Under the pieces are notes generated by a model. It worked only from the letters and a program-made list of their open reading frames with translations. It did not search any database and was not told the origin of the DNA. A stretch of 64,000 nt of DNA. It comes from OMPR01 sp965183835. GTDB lineage: Bacteria > Pseudomonadota > Alphaproteobacteria > Rhodobacterales > Rhodobacteraceae. Made by a program: the position numbers and the translations under genes. Below, piece by piece: positions 45,140 through 53,496 of this stretch. The stretch spans positions 5,085 to 69,084 of the forward strand of contig CBCYME010000007.1 of NCBI GenBank assembly GCA_965183835.1, given 5' to 3'. How positions within the stretch are numbered: position 1 is the first letter of the stretch; every line of letters begins with the position of its first letter.

Positions 45140-45772
45140 TTAAATCATGCCCAATAGATGCCCAGACTTGATCCAGACCCGCGCGCCCGCTGCGCCCGCA
45201 ATGGCCAAAAGCTGTGATCCCGGCGGCAGTCGCAGCCAGCTCCAGGCGGTAAATTCTTCGTCCGCTTCGACAAAGCTGCCGTCTAGAACGAACACTTCGA
45301 CCCCTCCCGGCGCATCGATTGATACAGGCGCACCTGGAGCCCAATTTTCAATGCGCACGTCCTCATGCGTGTCTTGGTGCAGGGGCACAATGCCAGCGCC
45401 CACCATTGATTTTCGCACTGCGGTCCGGTCATCCCGATCAAACTGATGAAGTTTAACCAAGATTGTCGCGCCCGGTTCTGTTGCCGGTGTATGTGACGAG
45501 GTTGGTGGATTGCGAACATAAGTACCCTTGGGGAAATCACCCAACTCGTCCTGAAAAACCCCATCCAGCACCAGATATTCTTCGCCGCCATCATGGGTGT
45601 GAGCTGAAAACGCACTGCCCGGCGCAAACCGAACAATCGTGGTTGCGCGCGCAACTTCATCGCCGATTCGATCCAACATCTTTCGCTCGACGCCCGCTGC
45701 AGGGGACGGAACCCAAGCAGTCTGGTCAAAGTGAACAGAGGCACGTCGGGTGAAATCTGCATTGAGTCGCAT
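45140..45772 (-). CDS. Bicupin (ChrR-like) protein
   Basis: 210 residues with two cupin halves. The N-terminal half has the metal-binding pattern FSAHTHDGGEEYLVLDG near residue 55; the C-terminal half, with VEVFVLDGSFVEADEEF, lacks the matching histidines and may be structural. The layout is that of the ChrR cupin family, which includes anti-sigma factor domains and acetylacetone-cleaving dioxygenase-like proteins. No zinc-finger anti-sigma part is present, so an enzyme is possible. It is divergent from the 3-hydroxyanthranilate dioxygenase gene. Confidence 0.65.
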   Translation of the reverse strand: MRLNADFTRRASVHFDQTAWVPSPAAGVERKMLDRIGDEVARATTIVRFAPGSAFSAHTHDGGEEYLVLDGVFQDELGDFPKGTYVRNPPTSSHTPATEPGATILVKLHQFDRDDRTAVRKSMVGAGIVPLHQDTHEDVRIENWAPGAPVSIDAPGGVEVFVLDGSFVEADEEFTAWSWLRLPPGSQLLAIAGAAGARVWIKSGHLLGMI

Positions 45773-46142
45773 GTTCGTCTCCAGACTAATTGCCTCCGTC
45801 AGATGAGGGCAGTCACATTCAAATGAAACACTTTACCGAGGAAGTGACCAGATCGTGAGGTCTTCATTTTCGTCTGCATCCTGCACTATTCCCAATCAGC
45901 CTAGGCAAACGACCCGTTTGGCTTCTCGTCAAAAAGGCTTGACAAACACATATACTTTAACCTTAAAATTTCATACATGAAATACTTATCGCCACCTTTT
46001 GCACCAAACCCGCTCTTGCCACGGAGGCCATGGGTATTTCGTTTTTCAATACCAGCATTCGGACAATTCCCTTGTCATTCCCCCTCTCGCGCACCGACGC
46101 TGGGCCAAAGCCCAACCGGGCAAAACGGGAGGAAATAGACCA
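45773..46142. promoter_or_regulatory. 370-base divergent control region with a 16-bp palindrome
   Basis: The region holds both promoters for the bicupin and the dioxygenase/TRAP set. On the plus strand a -35-like TTGACA is at 45939-45944, with an A+T-rich stretch (TTTAACCTTAAA) at the expected -10 distance. Just downstream, at 45968-45983, lies ATTTCATACATGAAAT, two perfect 7-base arms around AC, a likely operator placed to block the promoter. The regulator is not in the window. No gene is seen in the remaining 160 bases. Confidence 0.55.
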
Positions 46143-46685
46143 ATGGGACGCCTGAGCGCCTTTAACTTTCAAAAATGGATTGATGAGCACAAACACCTGC
46201 TAAAGCCACCTGTTGGCAATCAGCAGGTCTGGGAAGATGCTGATCTGATGGTCACCGTTGTCGGGGGCCCAAACAAGCGCACCGATTATCATGATGATCC
46301 CGTCGAAGAGTTCTTTTACCAACTCAAAGGCGACATGGTTCTCAAACTGTTTGACGACGGGGAGTTCTATGACGTCCCCATTCGCGAAGGCGAGATTTTC
46401 CTGCTGCCGCCCCATGTGCGCCATTCCCCGCAGCGCCCGCAAGAAGGCTCAATCGGGTTGGTCATCGAACCCAAGCGGCCCGAAGGCGCACATGATGCGA
46501 TTGAATGGTTCTGTTTTGGGTGCGGCACCAAAGTCCACCGCGCGGAGCTGATCTTGGAAAGCATCGTCCGCGATCTGCCACCTGTTTATGAACAGTTTTA
46601 CAAATCAACCGAATCCCGCACTTGCCCCAGTTGTGGCGAGATTCATCCGGGAAAAGAACCACCCGAGGGTTGGGTCACACTCTGA
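46143..46685 (+). CDS. nbaC: 3-hydroxyanthranilate 3,4-dioxygenase
   Basis: 180 residues from the ATG with GGGAGG upstream. It opens 3-hydroxyanthranilate to 2-amino-3-carboxymuconate semialdehyde. Iron ligands His50, Glu56 and His94 (DYHDDPVEEFFYQ and LLPPHVRHSPQRP) correspond to His51, Glu57 and His95 of the well-studied Cupriavidus enzyme. The second metal site CFGCG and CPSCG, typical of bacterial forms, is intact. No other kynurenine-pathway gene is near; the TRAP transporter 50 bases downstream suggests the substrate or a relative is imported. Confidence 0.92.
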   Translation: MGRLSAFNFQKWIDEHKHLLKPPVGNQQVWEDADLMVTVVGGPNKRTDYHDDPVEEFFYQLKGDMVLKLFDDGEFYDVPIREGEIFLLPPHVRHSPQRPQEGSIGLVIEPKRPEGAHDAIEWFCFGCGTKVHRAELILESIVRDLPPVYEQFYKSTESRTCPSCGEIHPGKEPPEGWVTL

Positions 46686-46735
46686 ACCACCCTTACACTC
46701 AGAAAAAAACGAATGATTCTATCAGGGAGAGAGAG

Positions 46736-47719
46736 ATGACATTCACCTTCAAAGGGCTCGTAAAAAGCGCCGCCTGTGCAGCAATGGCGCTAACCGCCTT
46801 ACCCGCTGTGGCCAAAGATTTCCGTCTTGGCCTTATCACACCACCACCGCACGTCTGGACCAAAGCTGCCCAAGCATTTGGCGACGAGTTGGCCGAAAAA
46901 TCCGACGGTGCGCATAGTGTCACGGTCTTTCCAGCCCGTCAGCTCGGCAACGAAGCACAAATGCTGCAACAGCTGCAGACTGGCGCTCTTGACATGGCCT
47001 TTATGACCGTCGCCGAGGTCAGCAACCGCGTGCCCAACATGGGGGCATTTTATGCGCCGTATCTGGCGAATGACATGAGCCATGCCGCTGCCATCCTGCG
47101 CTCGGACACCGCCAAAGGGATGCTGGAAGTGTTGCCGCAAGAGGCCGGCGTGGTTGGCGTTGGCTATGGTAGTGCCGGCATGCGTCAAATCCTGAGCCGG
47201 GGTGAAGTCAATTCAGCAGCTGATTTGGCTGGTGTGAAACTGCGGATCACCCCATTTGATCCGATTCTTGATTTCTACAACCTCTTGGGGTCGGCCCCCA
47301 CACCGATGCCTTTGCCTGCCGTTTATGACGCATTGGCCAACGGACAGGTTGACGCCATTGATATGGATGTCGAGCTGATCAATGTTCTGAAATACTATGA
47401 ACATGCTGACACCTTGCTGATTTCAAATCACATGATGTTCCCAATGGTCGGGCTGATTTCAGCGCGCGTTTACGCAGGGATGTCTGCCGAAGATAAATCC
47501 ATGGTTTCAGAATTGATGGCAAAACATGTGGATACTACCCTGGACGCCTATATCGAAAAATCCCCAGCCTGGACTGAAAAGCTGAACACGGTTGGCATCA
47601 ACGTGCACACAGTTGATGCGGCCTATTTTGGCGATGTTATGGGCAAATGGGAAGAAATCTGGGCGGCCAAAGCCCCCTCCCTTCCTGATCTGCGCGCTGC
47701 GGCTGACGCAACAAAATAA
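46736..47719 (+). CDS. TRAP transporter substrate-binding protein (DctP family)
   Basis: 327 residues from the ATG with AGGGAGAG upstream. A signal peptide (about residues 1-26, ending AVA) is followed by the TRAP-binding fold with LGNEAQMLQQLQTGALDMAF near 70 and the carboxylate-arginine region GVKLRITPFDPILDFYNLLGSAPTPMPLPAVYDALANG near 160-200. It captures organic acids in the periplasm. The gene is directly behind 3-hydroxyanthranilate dioxygenase, so aromatic amino acids or pathway intermediates are likely ligands. Confidence 0.87.
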   Translation: MTFTFKGLVKSAACAAMALTALPAVAKDFRLGLITPPPHVWTKAAQAFGDELAEKSDGAHSVTVFPARQLGNEAQMLQQLQTGALDMAFMTVAEVSNRVPNMGAFYAPYLANDMSHAAAILRSDTAKGMLEVLPQEAGVVGVGYGSAGMRQILSRGEVNSAADLAGVKLRITPFDPILDFYNLLGSAPTPMPLPAVYDALANGQVDAIDMDVELINVLKYYEHADTLLISNHMMFPMVGLISARVYAGMSAEDKSMVSELMAKHVDTTLDAYIEKSPAWTEKLNTVGINVHTVDAAYFGDVMGKWEEIWAAKAPSLPDLRAAADATK

Positions 47720-47737
47720 CCCAAACATCCAATGCAT

Positions 47738-47764
47738 GACGGGCCGGGCAAAATCCGGCCCGTC
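47738..47764 (+). other. Strong hairpin between dctP and dctQ genes
   Basis: Perfect 10-bp stem GACGGGCCGG / CCGGCCCGTC with a 7-base loop, 18 bases after the binding-protein stop. No T-tract follows. Such hairpins commonly stabilise the binding-protein mRNA or reduce readthrough so that more binding protein than membrane subunits is made. Confidence 0.65.
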
Positions 47765-47787
47765 GTGTGTCAGACAAAGGCAGGCAT

Positions 47788-48330
47788 ATGCTCTATCGGG
47801 CTTCCCATCTCTGGGCACGTATCGAAGTTTTTCTGGCTGCGACCTTCGCGGCTCTTATCACCGGTCTCATCCTTCTTAACGTTGTGACCCGTTCAACAGG
47901 CAATGCAATCTATTGGGTCGACGAGGCTGCAATTTACGCCATGGTCTGGATGTGTTTTCTGGCGGCCTCTGCCGCTATTCATTACCGATCCACCATTGCC
48001 GTTACCGTCGTTAATGAATTCGTCCCCGCCCCAGTCCGCTATTGGATGGAGCGCGCGGTGGATGTCGTCATTTTCGTGTTCGCCTGCCTGATGGTCTGGA
48101 TTTGCCTGCGCTGGTTCATGCCGCTGCAACTGATGGAGGCCGTATGGGACGTCAAAGCGTTTCAAGGGAACACGTTCAATTTCATCTATGCCGAACCGAC
48201 GAATACGCTGGGCATCAAGAAAGTTTGGGTCTGGCTGGTGATGCCTGTCTTTACCCTTGGCGCCTTGCTGCACACCACTGCAAATTTGTTTCATCCCGGC
48301 CATGCCGCCCAAGTGGAGGCTGCTGAATGA
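47788..48330 (+). CDS. TRAP transporter small permease (DctQ family)
   Basis: 180 residues with four transmembrane helices (about 12-32, 45-62, 85-105, 140-160), starting at the ATG with AAAGGCAGG upstream; an earlier frame start at 47767 is less likely. The pattern NVVTRSTGNAIYWVDEAAIYAMVWMCFLAASAA matches the DctQ conserved region. The stop overlaps the start of the large permease by 4 bases (ATGA). Confidence 0.88.
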   Translation: MLYRASHLWARIEVFLAATFAALITGLILLNVVTRSTGNAIYWVDEAAIYAMVWMCFLAASAAIHYRSTIAVTVVNEFVPAPVRYWMERAVDVVIFVFACLMVWICLRWFMPLQLMEAVWDVKAFQGNTFNFIYAEPTNTLGIKKVWVWLVMPVFTLGALLHTTANLFHPGHAAQVEAAE

Positions 48331-49586
48331 CGCCCCTAATTTTCCTTGTTCTACTGTTCGCATCGGTGCCGATTGCCCTGGTGCTGGCCCTGACCGCTCT
48401 GTGGTACATACACGAGAGTGGCAACCTAGTATTGTACGATAGCTTCGCCCAACAAGCCTTTGCTGGTGTTGAAAATTATGGACTTCTCGCCATTCCACTT
48501 TTCATCCTGACCGGGGAGTTGATGAACGAGGGCGGAATGACCCAACGCTTGGTCCAAGCTGCCCGTGTTTTCGTCGGAGGGTTTCGTGGTGGGTTGGCCT
48601 ATATCAACCTACTGGCCAATATGTTCATGGCGGCCATCATCGGATCGGCCGCCAGCCAGATCGCCGTGATGAGCCGCGCCATGGTGCCCGCCATGACCAA
48701 AGAAGGGTACGATCCCGGCTTTGCCGCCGCAACCACTGCAGCAGGTGGATTGCTGGCCCCAGTCATCCCACCGTCGATGCTGTTTGTGATCTACGGCGTT
48801 CTGGCGCAACTCCCGATTGGGGATCTGTTCATTGCTGGCATCATTCCGGGCCTGATCATGGCCGGGTCTTTTTTCATCGTGATTGCCCTGATTGGGCTCG
48901 TCAAAGATTTCCCCAAGGGTGAATGGATGACACTCCCAGTGGCCATGCGCGCGCTACGGGATGCGCTGCCTGCCTTTCTGATCCCAATTGCCATTGTGGG
49001 TGGCATTCTCTTTGGCATCGCAACGCCAACGGAATCAGCGGCTGTGGCATCCCTGATCGCGCTGGCCGTTGGATGGGGAATCTATCGGGAAATCAAACCC
49101 AGTGATTTGGGACAGCTGTTCGTTCGCACAGCAACCAATTCCTCGCTGGTGATTTTCATGATTGCAGCCGCAAATGTGTTTGGCTGGGTCGTGATCTACG
49201 AAGAGCTGCCACAGAAGCTGGCCGCGTTCCTTGCCACTGTGACATCTGATCCCTTCACGTTCCTGCTGATCGTGAACGTCTGCTTGTTGTTTGTCGGGAT
49301 GCTGATCGACGGCATCGCAGCGTTGATCCTGATCACGCCCATTTTGCTGCCCATTGCGATGAACACCTATGACATCAACCCCTATCAATTCGGGGTCGTC
49401 ATCAGCCTCAATCTCGTGCTCGGGTTGCTCACCCCACCTGTGGGCGTCGGGTTATACATCGCTTCGGCCATGTCCGGCGTAAAACCATTTACGATTTTCG
49501 CAGCCCTCTGGCCGTTCCTATTGGCGGTGACGATTGTGTTGCTGGTGCTGAGCTATTTTCCAATCCTCAGCACAGCGCTCATCTAG
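48327..49586 (+). CDS. TRAP transporter large permease (DctM family)
   Basis: 419 residues with about eleven to twelve hydrophobic segments. The DctM signature ALPLFILTGELMNEGG-like stretch (IPLFILTGELMNEGGMTQRLVQAA, near 50-73), the NLLANMFMAAIIGSAASQIAVMSRAMVPAM region and the later VGMLIDGIAALILITPILLPI are clear. It forms the sodium-driven channel with DctQ. It ends 4 bases from the convergent, IS-interrupted outer-membrane gene. Confidence 0.92.
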   Translation: MTPLIFLVLLFASVPIALVLALTALWYIHESGNLVLYDSFAQQAFAGVENYGLLAIPLFILTGELMNEGGMTQRLVQAARVFVGGFRGGLAYINLLANMFMAAIIGSAASQIAVMSRAMVPAMTKEGYDPGFAAATTAAGGLLAPVIPPSMLFVIYGVLAQLPIGDLFIAGIIPGLIMAGSFFIVIALIGLVKDFPKGEWMTLPVAMRALRDALPAFLIPIAIVGGILFGIATPTESAAVASLIALAVGWGIYREIKPSDLGQLFVRTATNSSLVIFMIAAANVFGWVVIYEELPQKLAAFLATVTSDPFTFLLIVNVCLLFVGMLIDGIAALILITPILLPIAMNTYDINPYQFGVVISLNLVLGLLTPPVGVGLYIASAMSGVKPFTIFAALWPFLLAVTIVLLVLSYFPILSTALI

Positions 49587-49981
49587 GGTATCAGAACTGA
49601 AACGACAGACCCGCCAAGACACCTTGTTGGGTCGCGTCATACAGAAAGCTCCCGTTTTGCCGATCAACGGTCATCCAACGGTAGCCTAAAACCCCGGCGG
49701 TGGTTGGTGTAAACTGATACCCGACCCCGCCGAACACATCCGCCATGCTTTCAGACCCGGCCCCGAAACCGCCAACATAGGCCCAGCCGGTGACAAAACT
49801 GCGCTCTCCAATTTCGCGCCGGCCGCGCACACCGATGATCGGATCCACCCAACTGTCTGCCCCATTCGCTGTACGGCCCGGCGCGTTCCCCGGTGTCAGG
49901 GTCATATCGGTTTTGACCCGCCAGTATCGCAGGCCGCCCGATACCCAAACTTCATAATTGGAAGCCTGCGCCAGTTCATAA

Positions 49982-49985
49982 TCAG
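49982..49985. repeat. Target-site duplication, left copy
   Basis: TCAG immediately before the left IS end, repeated at 51239-51242 immediately after the right end. A 4-base duplication fits the IS407 group of the IS3 family. Confidence 0.75.
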
Positions 49986-50011
49986 TGACCTGCCCCCCAA
50001 GGCTCCCTCAT

Positions 50012-50896
50012 TCATAACGAGAGTCTGCGGGTTTGGATTTCATAGTCGGTGGTATCGTTTTGGACAAGCGCGTTGCTTGCAGAGCCCTCAAATTGCTCAA
50101 GTGCCCGACGTGCTTCTACGGGTGTTTGGTTTCCAAGCGATGAGTGTGGTCTGACATTGTTGTAGTCGTATCGCCAAAGGGCCAGTTTGCGGCGGGCATC
50201 ATCTAGCGTGTCGAAGATCTCCTCATTCAACAGCTCGTCTCTCAGGCTGCCATTGAAGCTTTCGATGAAGCCATTCTGCTGGGGCTTGCCCGGATCGATA
50301 TAATGCCAATCCACGTCGTTATCGCCAGCCCATTTCAGGATCGCGCGACTGGTGAACTCCGTTCCATTATCGCTGACAATACAAGCTGGCTTACCATAGA
50401 CGCGCACAAGCGCATCTAGTTCCCGCGCAACCCTGGCACCCGAGATGCTGGTGTCAGCCATCAAGCACAGGTTCTCACGGCAGCAGTCGTCATTCACAGC
50501 TAGCATGCGGAACTTGCGAGACGCGCCAAACGTGTCAGATATAAAATCCAACGACCAACGCTCTCCTGGGCGCAAAGCCACGGGCATAGGTGTTCGTGAT
50601 CCACGCGCACGTTTACGGCCCCTACGCCGCCTAACACCCAGCTTCTCCTCAGTATAAAGCCGGTATAGCTTCTTATGATTCATGAACATTCCTTTGCGCT
50701 CCAACAGCACGCCGATCCGGCGATAGCCAAACCGCCGCCGCTTACTGGCAATCGCCTTCATCTCTTCGCGAACTTCAGGATTATCTGGCGGTTTGTCGCG
50801 CCGGACGGTCTTGGGATCGACACCAACAAGCCTGCACGCCCGACGTTGCGAGATGTCGTGATCCCGCATTGCCTGGCGCGCAACAGCCCGTCGCAC
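50012..50896 (-). CDS. IS3-family transposase OrfB (DDE integrase domain)
   Basis: 294 residues. The HTH_21 region (MKAIASKRRRFGYRRIGVLLERKG) is followed by an rve integrase core with the DDE triad in SLDFISD, IVSDNGTEF and GFIESFNGSLR, 35 residues between the last two as expected. It is probably made mainly as an OrfAB fusion by -1 frameshifting on the GGGAAAG sequence near the end of orfA; read in that frame, sense continues through ELTTSNVRRAVARQ into OrfB without a stop. A separate start at the GTG 50894-50896 is the fallback. Confidence 0.92.
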   Translation of the reverse strand: MRRAVARQAMRDHDISQRRACRLVGVDPKTVRRDKPPDNPEVREEMKAIASKRRRFGYRRIGVLLERKGMFMNHKKLYRLYTEEKLGVRRRRGRKRARGSRTPMPVALRPGERWSLDFISDTFGASRKFRMLAVNDDCCRENLCLMADTSISGARVARELDALVRVYGKPACIVSDNGTEFTSRAILKWAGDNDVDWHYIDPGKPQQNGFIESFNGSLRDELLNEEIFDTLDDARRKLALWRYDYNNVRPHSSLGNQTPVEARRALEQFEGSASNALVQNDTTDYEIQTRRLSL

Positions 50897-50907
50897 ATTC
50901 GATGTCG

Positions 50908-51171
50908 TCAGTTCTTTCCCAGCAAATCCTTCAGCACAACGTTGTCGAGCATGGTGTCCGCCAGCAGACGCTTCAGCTTAGCGTTCTCATCCTCCAGCGA
51001 TTTGAGGCGGTGGGTGTCAGAAACGTTCATGCCACCATATTTGGCTTTGAACTTGTAGAACGACGCAGGGCTCAGGCCATGTCTCCGGCACACCTCAGCC
51101 GTTGGCATTCCAGCTTCTTGCTCTTTGATCATCCCAATAATCTGGGCCTCGGTAAAACGACTCTGTCGCAT
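50908..51171 (-). CDS. IS3-family transposase OrfA (HTH protein)
   Basis: 87 residues from the ATG reading MRQSRFTEAQIIGMIKEQE (an open frame extends nine codons further). The HTH_8 domain (about 1-50, AEVCRRHGLSPASFYKFKAKYGGM) binds the IS ends, and the leucine-zipper part (LKSLEDENAKLKRLLADTML) mediates dimers. It ends DLLGKN and overlaps the -1 frame of orfB at the slippery site. Confidence 0.92.
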   Translation of the reverse strand: MRQSRFTEAQIIGMIKEQEAGMPTAEVCRRHGLSPASFYKFKAKYGGMNVSDTHRLKSLEDENAKLKRLLADTMLDNVVLKDLLGKN

Positions 51172-51238
51172 TTGTTTGCTCCTTCGAAGGTTGAGCAAAC
51201 TCTACATTATAGTGAGGGAAGTTTCGGGGAGCAGGTCA

Positions 51239-51242
51239 TCAG
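51239..51242. repeat. Target-site duplication, right copy
   Basis: TCAG directly after the right IS terminus, identical to the bases before the left terminus. Confidence 0.75.
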
Positions 51243-51709
51243 CCATCAACGACACAATGGTGTTCTCGATCTTAACCACGGCTTTGCCAAAAGTTGGCGC
51301 AAGTGATCCGCTTTCAGCGGTCAATTTCACATATTGCAGATCACCGGTAATGCCCCATCGGCCATTCCGCCCATGCGCCACTACCATGCCGGCAAAATCA
51401 AGATTATCCAAAATATCGCTGAAACTGGCATCCACATCTGCGGGGGGCACCCCCGGCACCGTGGCGACTCGCCCCTGCAGCGAGGTCGCCCACAAATAAG
51501 GGGCAACGCGCCATTTCCAATTGTCTTGGGCCTGCGCAGCTTGGGTAAACGCGCCTATCGCAACCAAGGCCACCCCCAAATATCGAAAACGATACGCAAG
51601 TGTTGGTGTTTCTTCGGTGTTTTTCATTCTTAGTCCCCCAATTTATTTATCCGAGTTCTAAGCGTTAAAAACTTCGGCAAACGCTATACCGTAATCCTTT
51701 TGAATTGCA

Positions 51710-52300
51710 TTAGGGGATCAGACTCCCTTTGCGATCAAAGTGGGCTGTTTCTTCACTCAGGTCATCATAAACCAGTTCCACCGCAATTGTGTTAATAGAA
51801 TTCAAAGAAAATGATCGATACGGCAAACCATCGCTTTCAAGGATCATATTCGGTGCTGGTTGATCATCATGACAGGTTGGCAACGGCCAAATTTCGGGGG
51901 TGGCTCCATTGATTCCCACACGCACCTCAACCAGACCACATCGCCAGGACCAAAGATGTGTCACATAGATCAGATCCTGACCGTTGAATTCACGAACTGC
52001 AATCCAGTTGCTCTTGGTCACTCCCAAAATCGGTTTCACCTCGGTGGCCGTGGTGAACTTTCCCGTTGGGATTTGCGGTTCTGCTTGTCGCGTTGGGGCC
52101 AGGAACACAGGGGCGGCCGTCTCTGGTTCCGGCGTCGGGGCCAGAAACACTGGCGCGACGCTGTCACCCTCTGTGGTTGTCTCTGCCATGCCTTGCGTCG
52201 GGGGGGCAGCAACGGTGCTTGCGCTTTGTTGTGGTGCGTCTATCGAAGACGACGCCCCCTGCACCGCCATCGCGATCATAAAAAAAATGGTTTCAAGCAT
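51710..52300 (-). CDS. Exported protein of unknown function with APVFLAPT repeats
   Basis: 196 residues. A short hydrophobic N-terminus (MLETIFFMIAMAVQGASS) looks like a signal peptide. Residues about 25-80 are low-complexity and hold two copies of APVFLAPT about 16 residues apart. The C-terminal 110 residues look folded: TKSNWIAVREFNGQDLIYVTHLWSWRCGL and a C...C pair (WRCGLVEV, LPTCHDD) possibly disulfide-bonded. I recognise no family. It lies 82 bases upstream of the split outer-membrane gene on the same strand. Confidence 0.6.
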   Translation of the reverse strand: MLETIFFMIAMAVQGASSSIDAPQQSASTVAAPPTQGMAETTTEGDSVAPVFLAPTPEPETAAPVFLAPTRQAEPQIPTGKFTTATEVKPILGVTKSNWIAVREFNGQDLIYVTHLWSWRCGLVEVRVGINGATPEIWPLPTCHDDQPAPNMILESDGLPYRSFSLNSINTIAVELVYDDLSEETAHFDRKGSLIP

Positions 52301-52434
52301 AATAATCCTCCCGACGGGGTCAGTCTTACAATTCAGTCTTGGTGCAAATCCGGGCTTTTGAGATCAGCCACCGCGCTCTATAGTGCCATCCAAGGCAGTT
52401 CCCGCATTCAAAAAACAAGCGGTTAGTAGAGAGT

Positions 52435-53439
52435 ATGGCAAAAATGCAGGCGTCTCGCCAACCTTTCAATGTCGTGGTCGTTGGACAAAACAACCGACTT
52501 CAGTTCGAAGCGGTGCTCTTTGCGGCGTCGCTGCGCCATTGCTCACCTGATTTCAACGGGCGCCTTTTTGTGGCTTCGCCGCAACCCGGTCCCAAATGGG
52601 ACAACGACCCGAGCATCCGCAATCAGGACGTCTTGCAAGCCCTGAGCGATCTGGGCGCCGAAGTCTTACCGTTTGAAAACCGAGTGTTCGGACAGTCTTA
52701 TCCGCATGGCAACAAAATCGAAGCCCTACAGTTCCTGCCCAAAGGGGAACCTTTTGTCTTTTTCGACACCGACACCTTAATCACTGGCGACATCATGAGT
52801 GTCCCATTTGATTTCAGCCGCCCCAGCGCGTCATTAAAGCGCGAAGGGACATGGCCCCAGCCAACCCTTTACGGGCCCGGGTACACCGAGATCTGGAAGG
52901 CGCTTTATGACCGCTTTGGGCTCAACTTTCGGACATCGCTGGATCTGAGCCAGCCCGATGAATTTTGGGAGCGCTACTTATATTTCAATGCCGGTTTCTT
53001 TTATGGTGCCTGCCCACGGGCCTTTGGCCAACGGTTCCTAACTTATGCAAAATCCATCAAACAAGATCTCCCGGTTGAGCTGGTCTGCCAAAGTTTGGAC
53101 CCGTGGTTGGATCAAGTGGCCTTGCCTTTAGTCATTCATTCCTTTGGCGGGGGGCGCGATGCTTTACCGCCCGGGTATCTGGATGGGGACGTCAGTTGTC
53201 ACTATCGTCTCTTCCCTCTGCTATATGCCCGCGAAAGCGATCACGTGGTTGAAATTTTGGAAACGGTCTCAGCCCCCAACAAAGTCAAAAAGGTTCTCAA
53301 GCAATACGACCCAATCAAGCGAACCGTGTTTCAGGGTCGTGGCGCAAAAGCACGGGATCTGTTTGACCGGGACAACCTTCCGCGCAAGGAACAGGCCATT
53401 CGAAATCGGATCAAATCCGAAGGTCTATGGATGCGTTGA
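52435..53439 (+). CDS. Putative glycosyltransferase-like protein (GT-A type, DTD motif)
   Basis: 334 residues. The strand-loop FVFFDTDTLITGDI near residue 110 is a typical nucleotide-sugar and metal-binding D-x-D site, and the opening FNVVVVGQNNRLQFEAVLFAASLRH fits a GT-A fold. A later region YFNAGFFYGACPRAFGQRF resembles the acceptor side of GT8-like enzymes. No signal peptide or membrane helix. The family is not certain, and no other glycan genes lie beside it; the earlier glycosyltransferase cluster is 43 kb away and unrelated in sequence pattern. Confidence 0.6.
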   Translation: MAKMQASRQPFNVVVVGQNNRLQFEAVLFAASLRHCSPDFNGRLFVASPQPGPKWDNDPSIRNQDVLQALSDLGAEVLPFENRVFGQSYPHGNKIEALQFLPKGEPFVFFDTDTLITGDIMSVPFDFSRPSASLKREGTWPQPTLYGPGYTEIWKALYDRFGLNFRTSLDLSQPDEFWERYLYFNAGFFYGACPRAFGQRFLTYAKSIKQDLPVELVCQSLDPWLDQVALPLVIHSFGGGRDALPPGYLDGDVSCHYRLFPLLYARESDHVVEILETVSAPNKVKKVLKQYDPIKRTVFQGRGAKARDLFDRDNLPRKEQAIRNRIKSEGLWMR

Positions 53440-53496
53440 CAGTTGTATCTGACGGCCCCCTCCCCTATGGGCAGGCCGTCAAAAGGATAAATTGTC

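Larger units (their letters stand above)
49986..51238 (-). mobile_element. IS3-family (IS407-group-like) insertion sequence, 1253 bp
   Basis: Ends begin with TGACCTGC on both sides; the inverted repeats stay alike for about 27 bases (TGACCTGC-CCCC...CTCCCTCA on the left, TGACCTGCTCCCCGAAACTT on the right). The 5'-TG...CA-3' termini, two overlapping frames orfA/orfB and a DDE transposase are typical of IS3. Both frames are intact and the target duplication is perfect, so it is probably active and recently inserted. Flanks are the two halves of an outer-membrane protein gene. Confidence 0.92.
49591..51627 (-). pseudogene. Outer-membrane beta-barrel-type protein gene split by an IS element
   Basis: The N-terminal part is at 51239-51627 (MKNTEETPTLAYRFRYLGVA, signal peptide ending QAAQA, then WKWRVAPYLWATSLQG) and the C-terminal part at 49591-49985 (DYELAQASNYEVWVSGGLRYWRV to GVLAGLSFQF). 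Removing the IS and one 4-bp target copy joins ...SLMA and DYELAQ in frame, giving about 260 residues. Alternating aromatic strands and the C-terminal F-Q-F mark an outer-membrane barrel. The perfect join shows a recent, simple insertion. The truncated N-terminal product could still be exported. Confidence 0.8.

Noticed and set aside
45999..46685. Longer start for 3-hydroxyanthranilate dioxygenase
   Set aside because: The added 48 residues match nothing in the family; the ATG at 46143 has a strong ribosome site and puts the metal ligands one residue from the known enzyme's numbering.
50894..50920. Apparent frameshift between the two IS genes, considered as damage
   Set aside because: An orfA/orfB overlap with a slippery AAAG is normal programmed frameshifting in IS3-family elements, unlike the other indels in the window.
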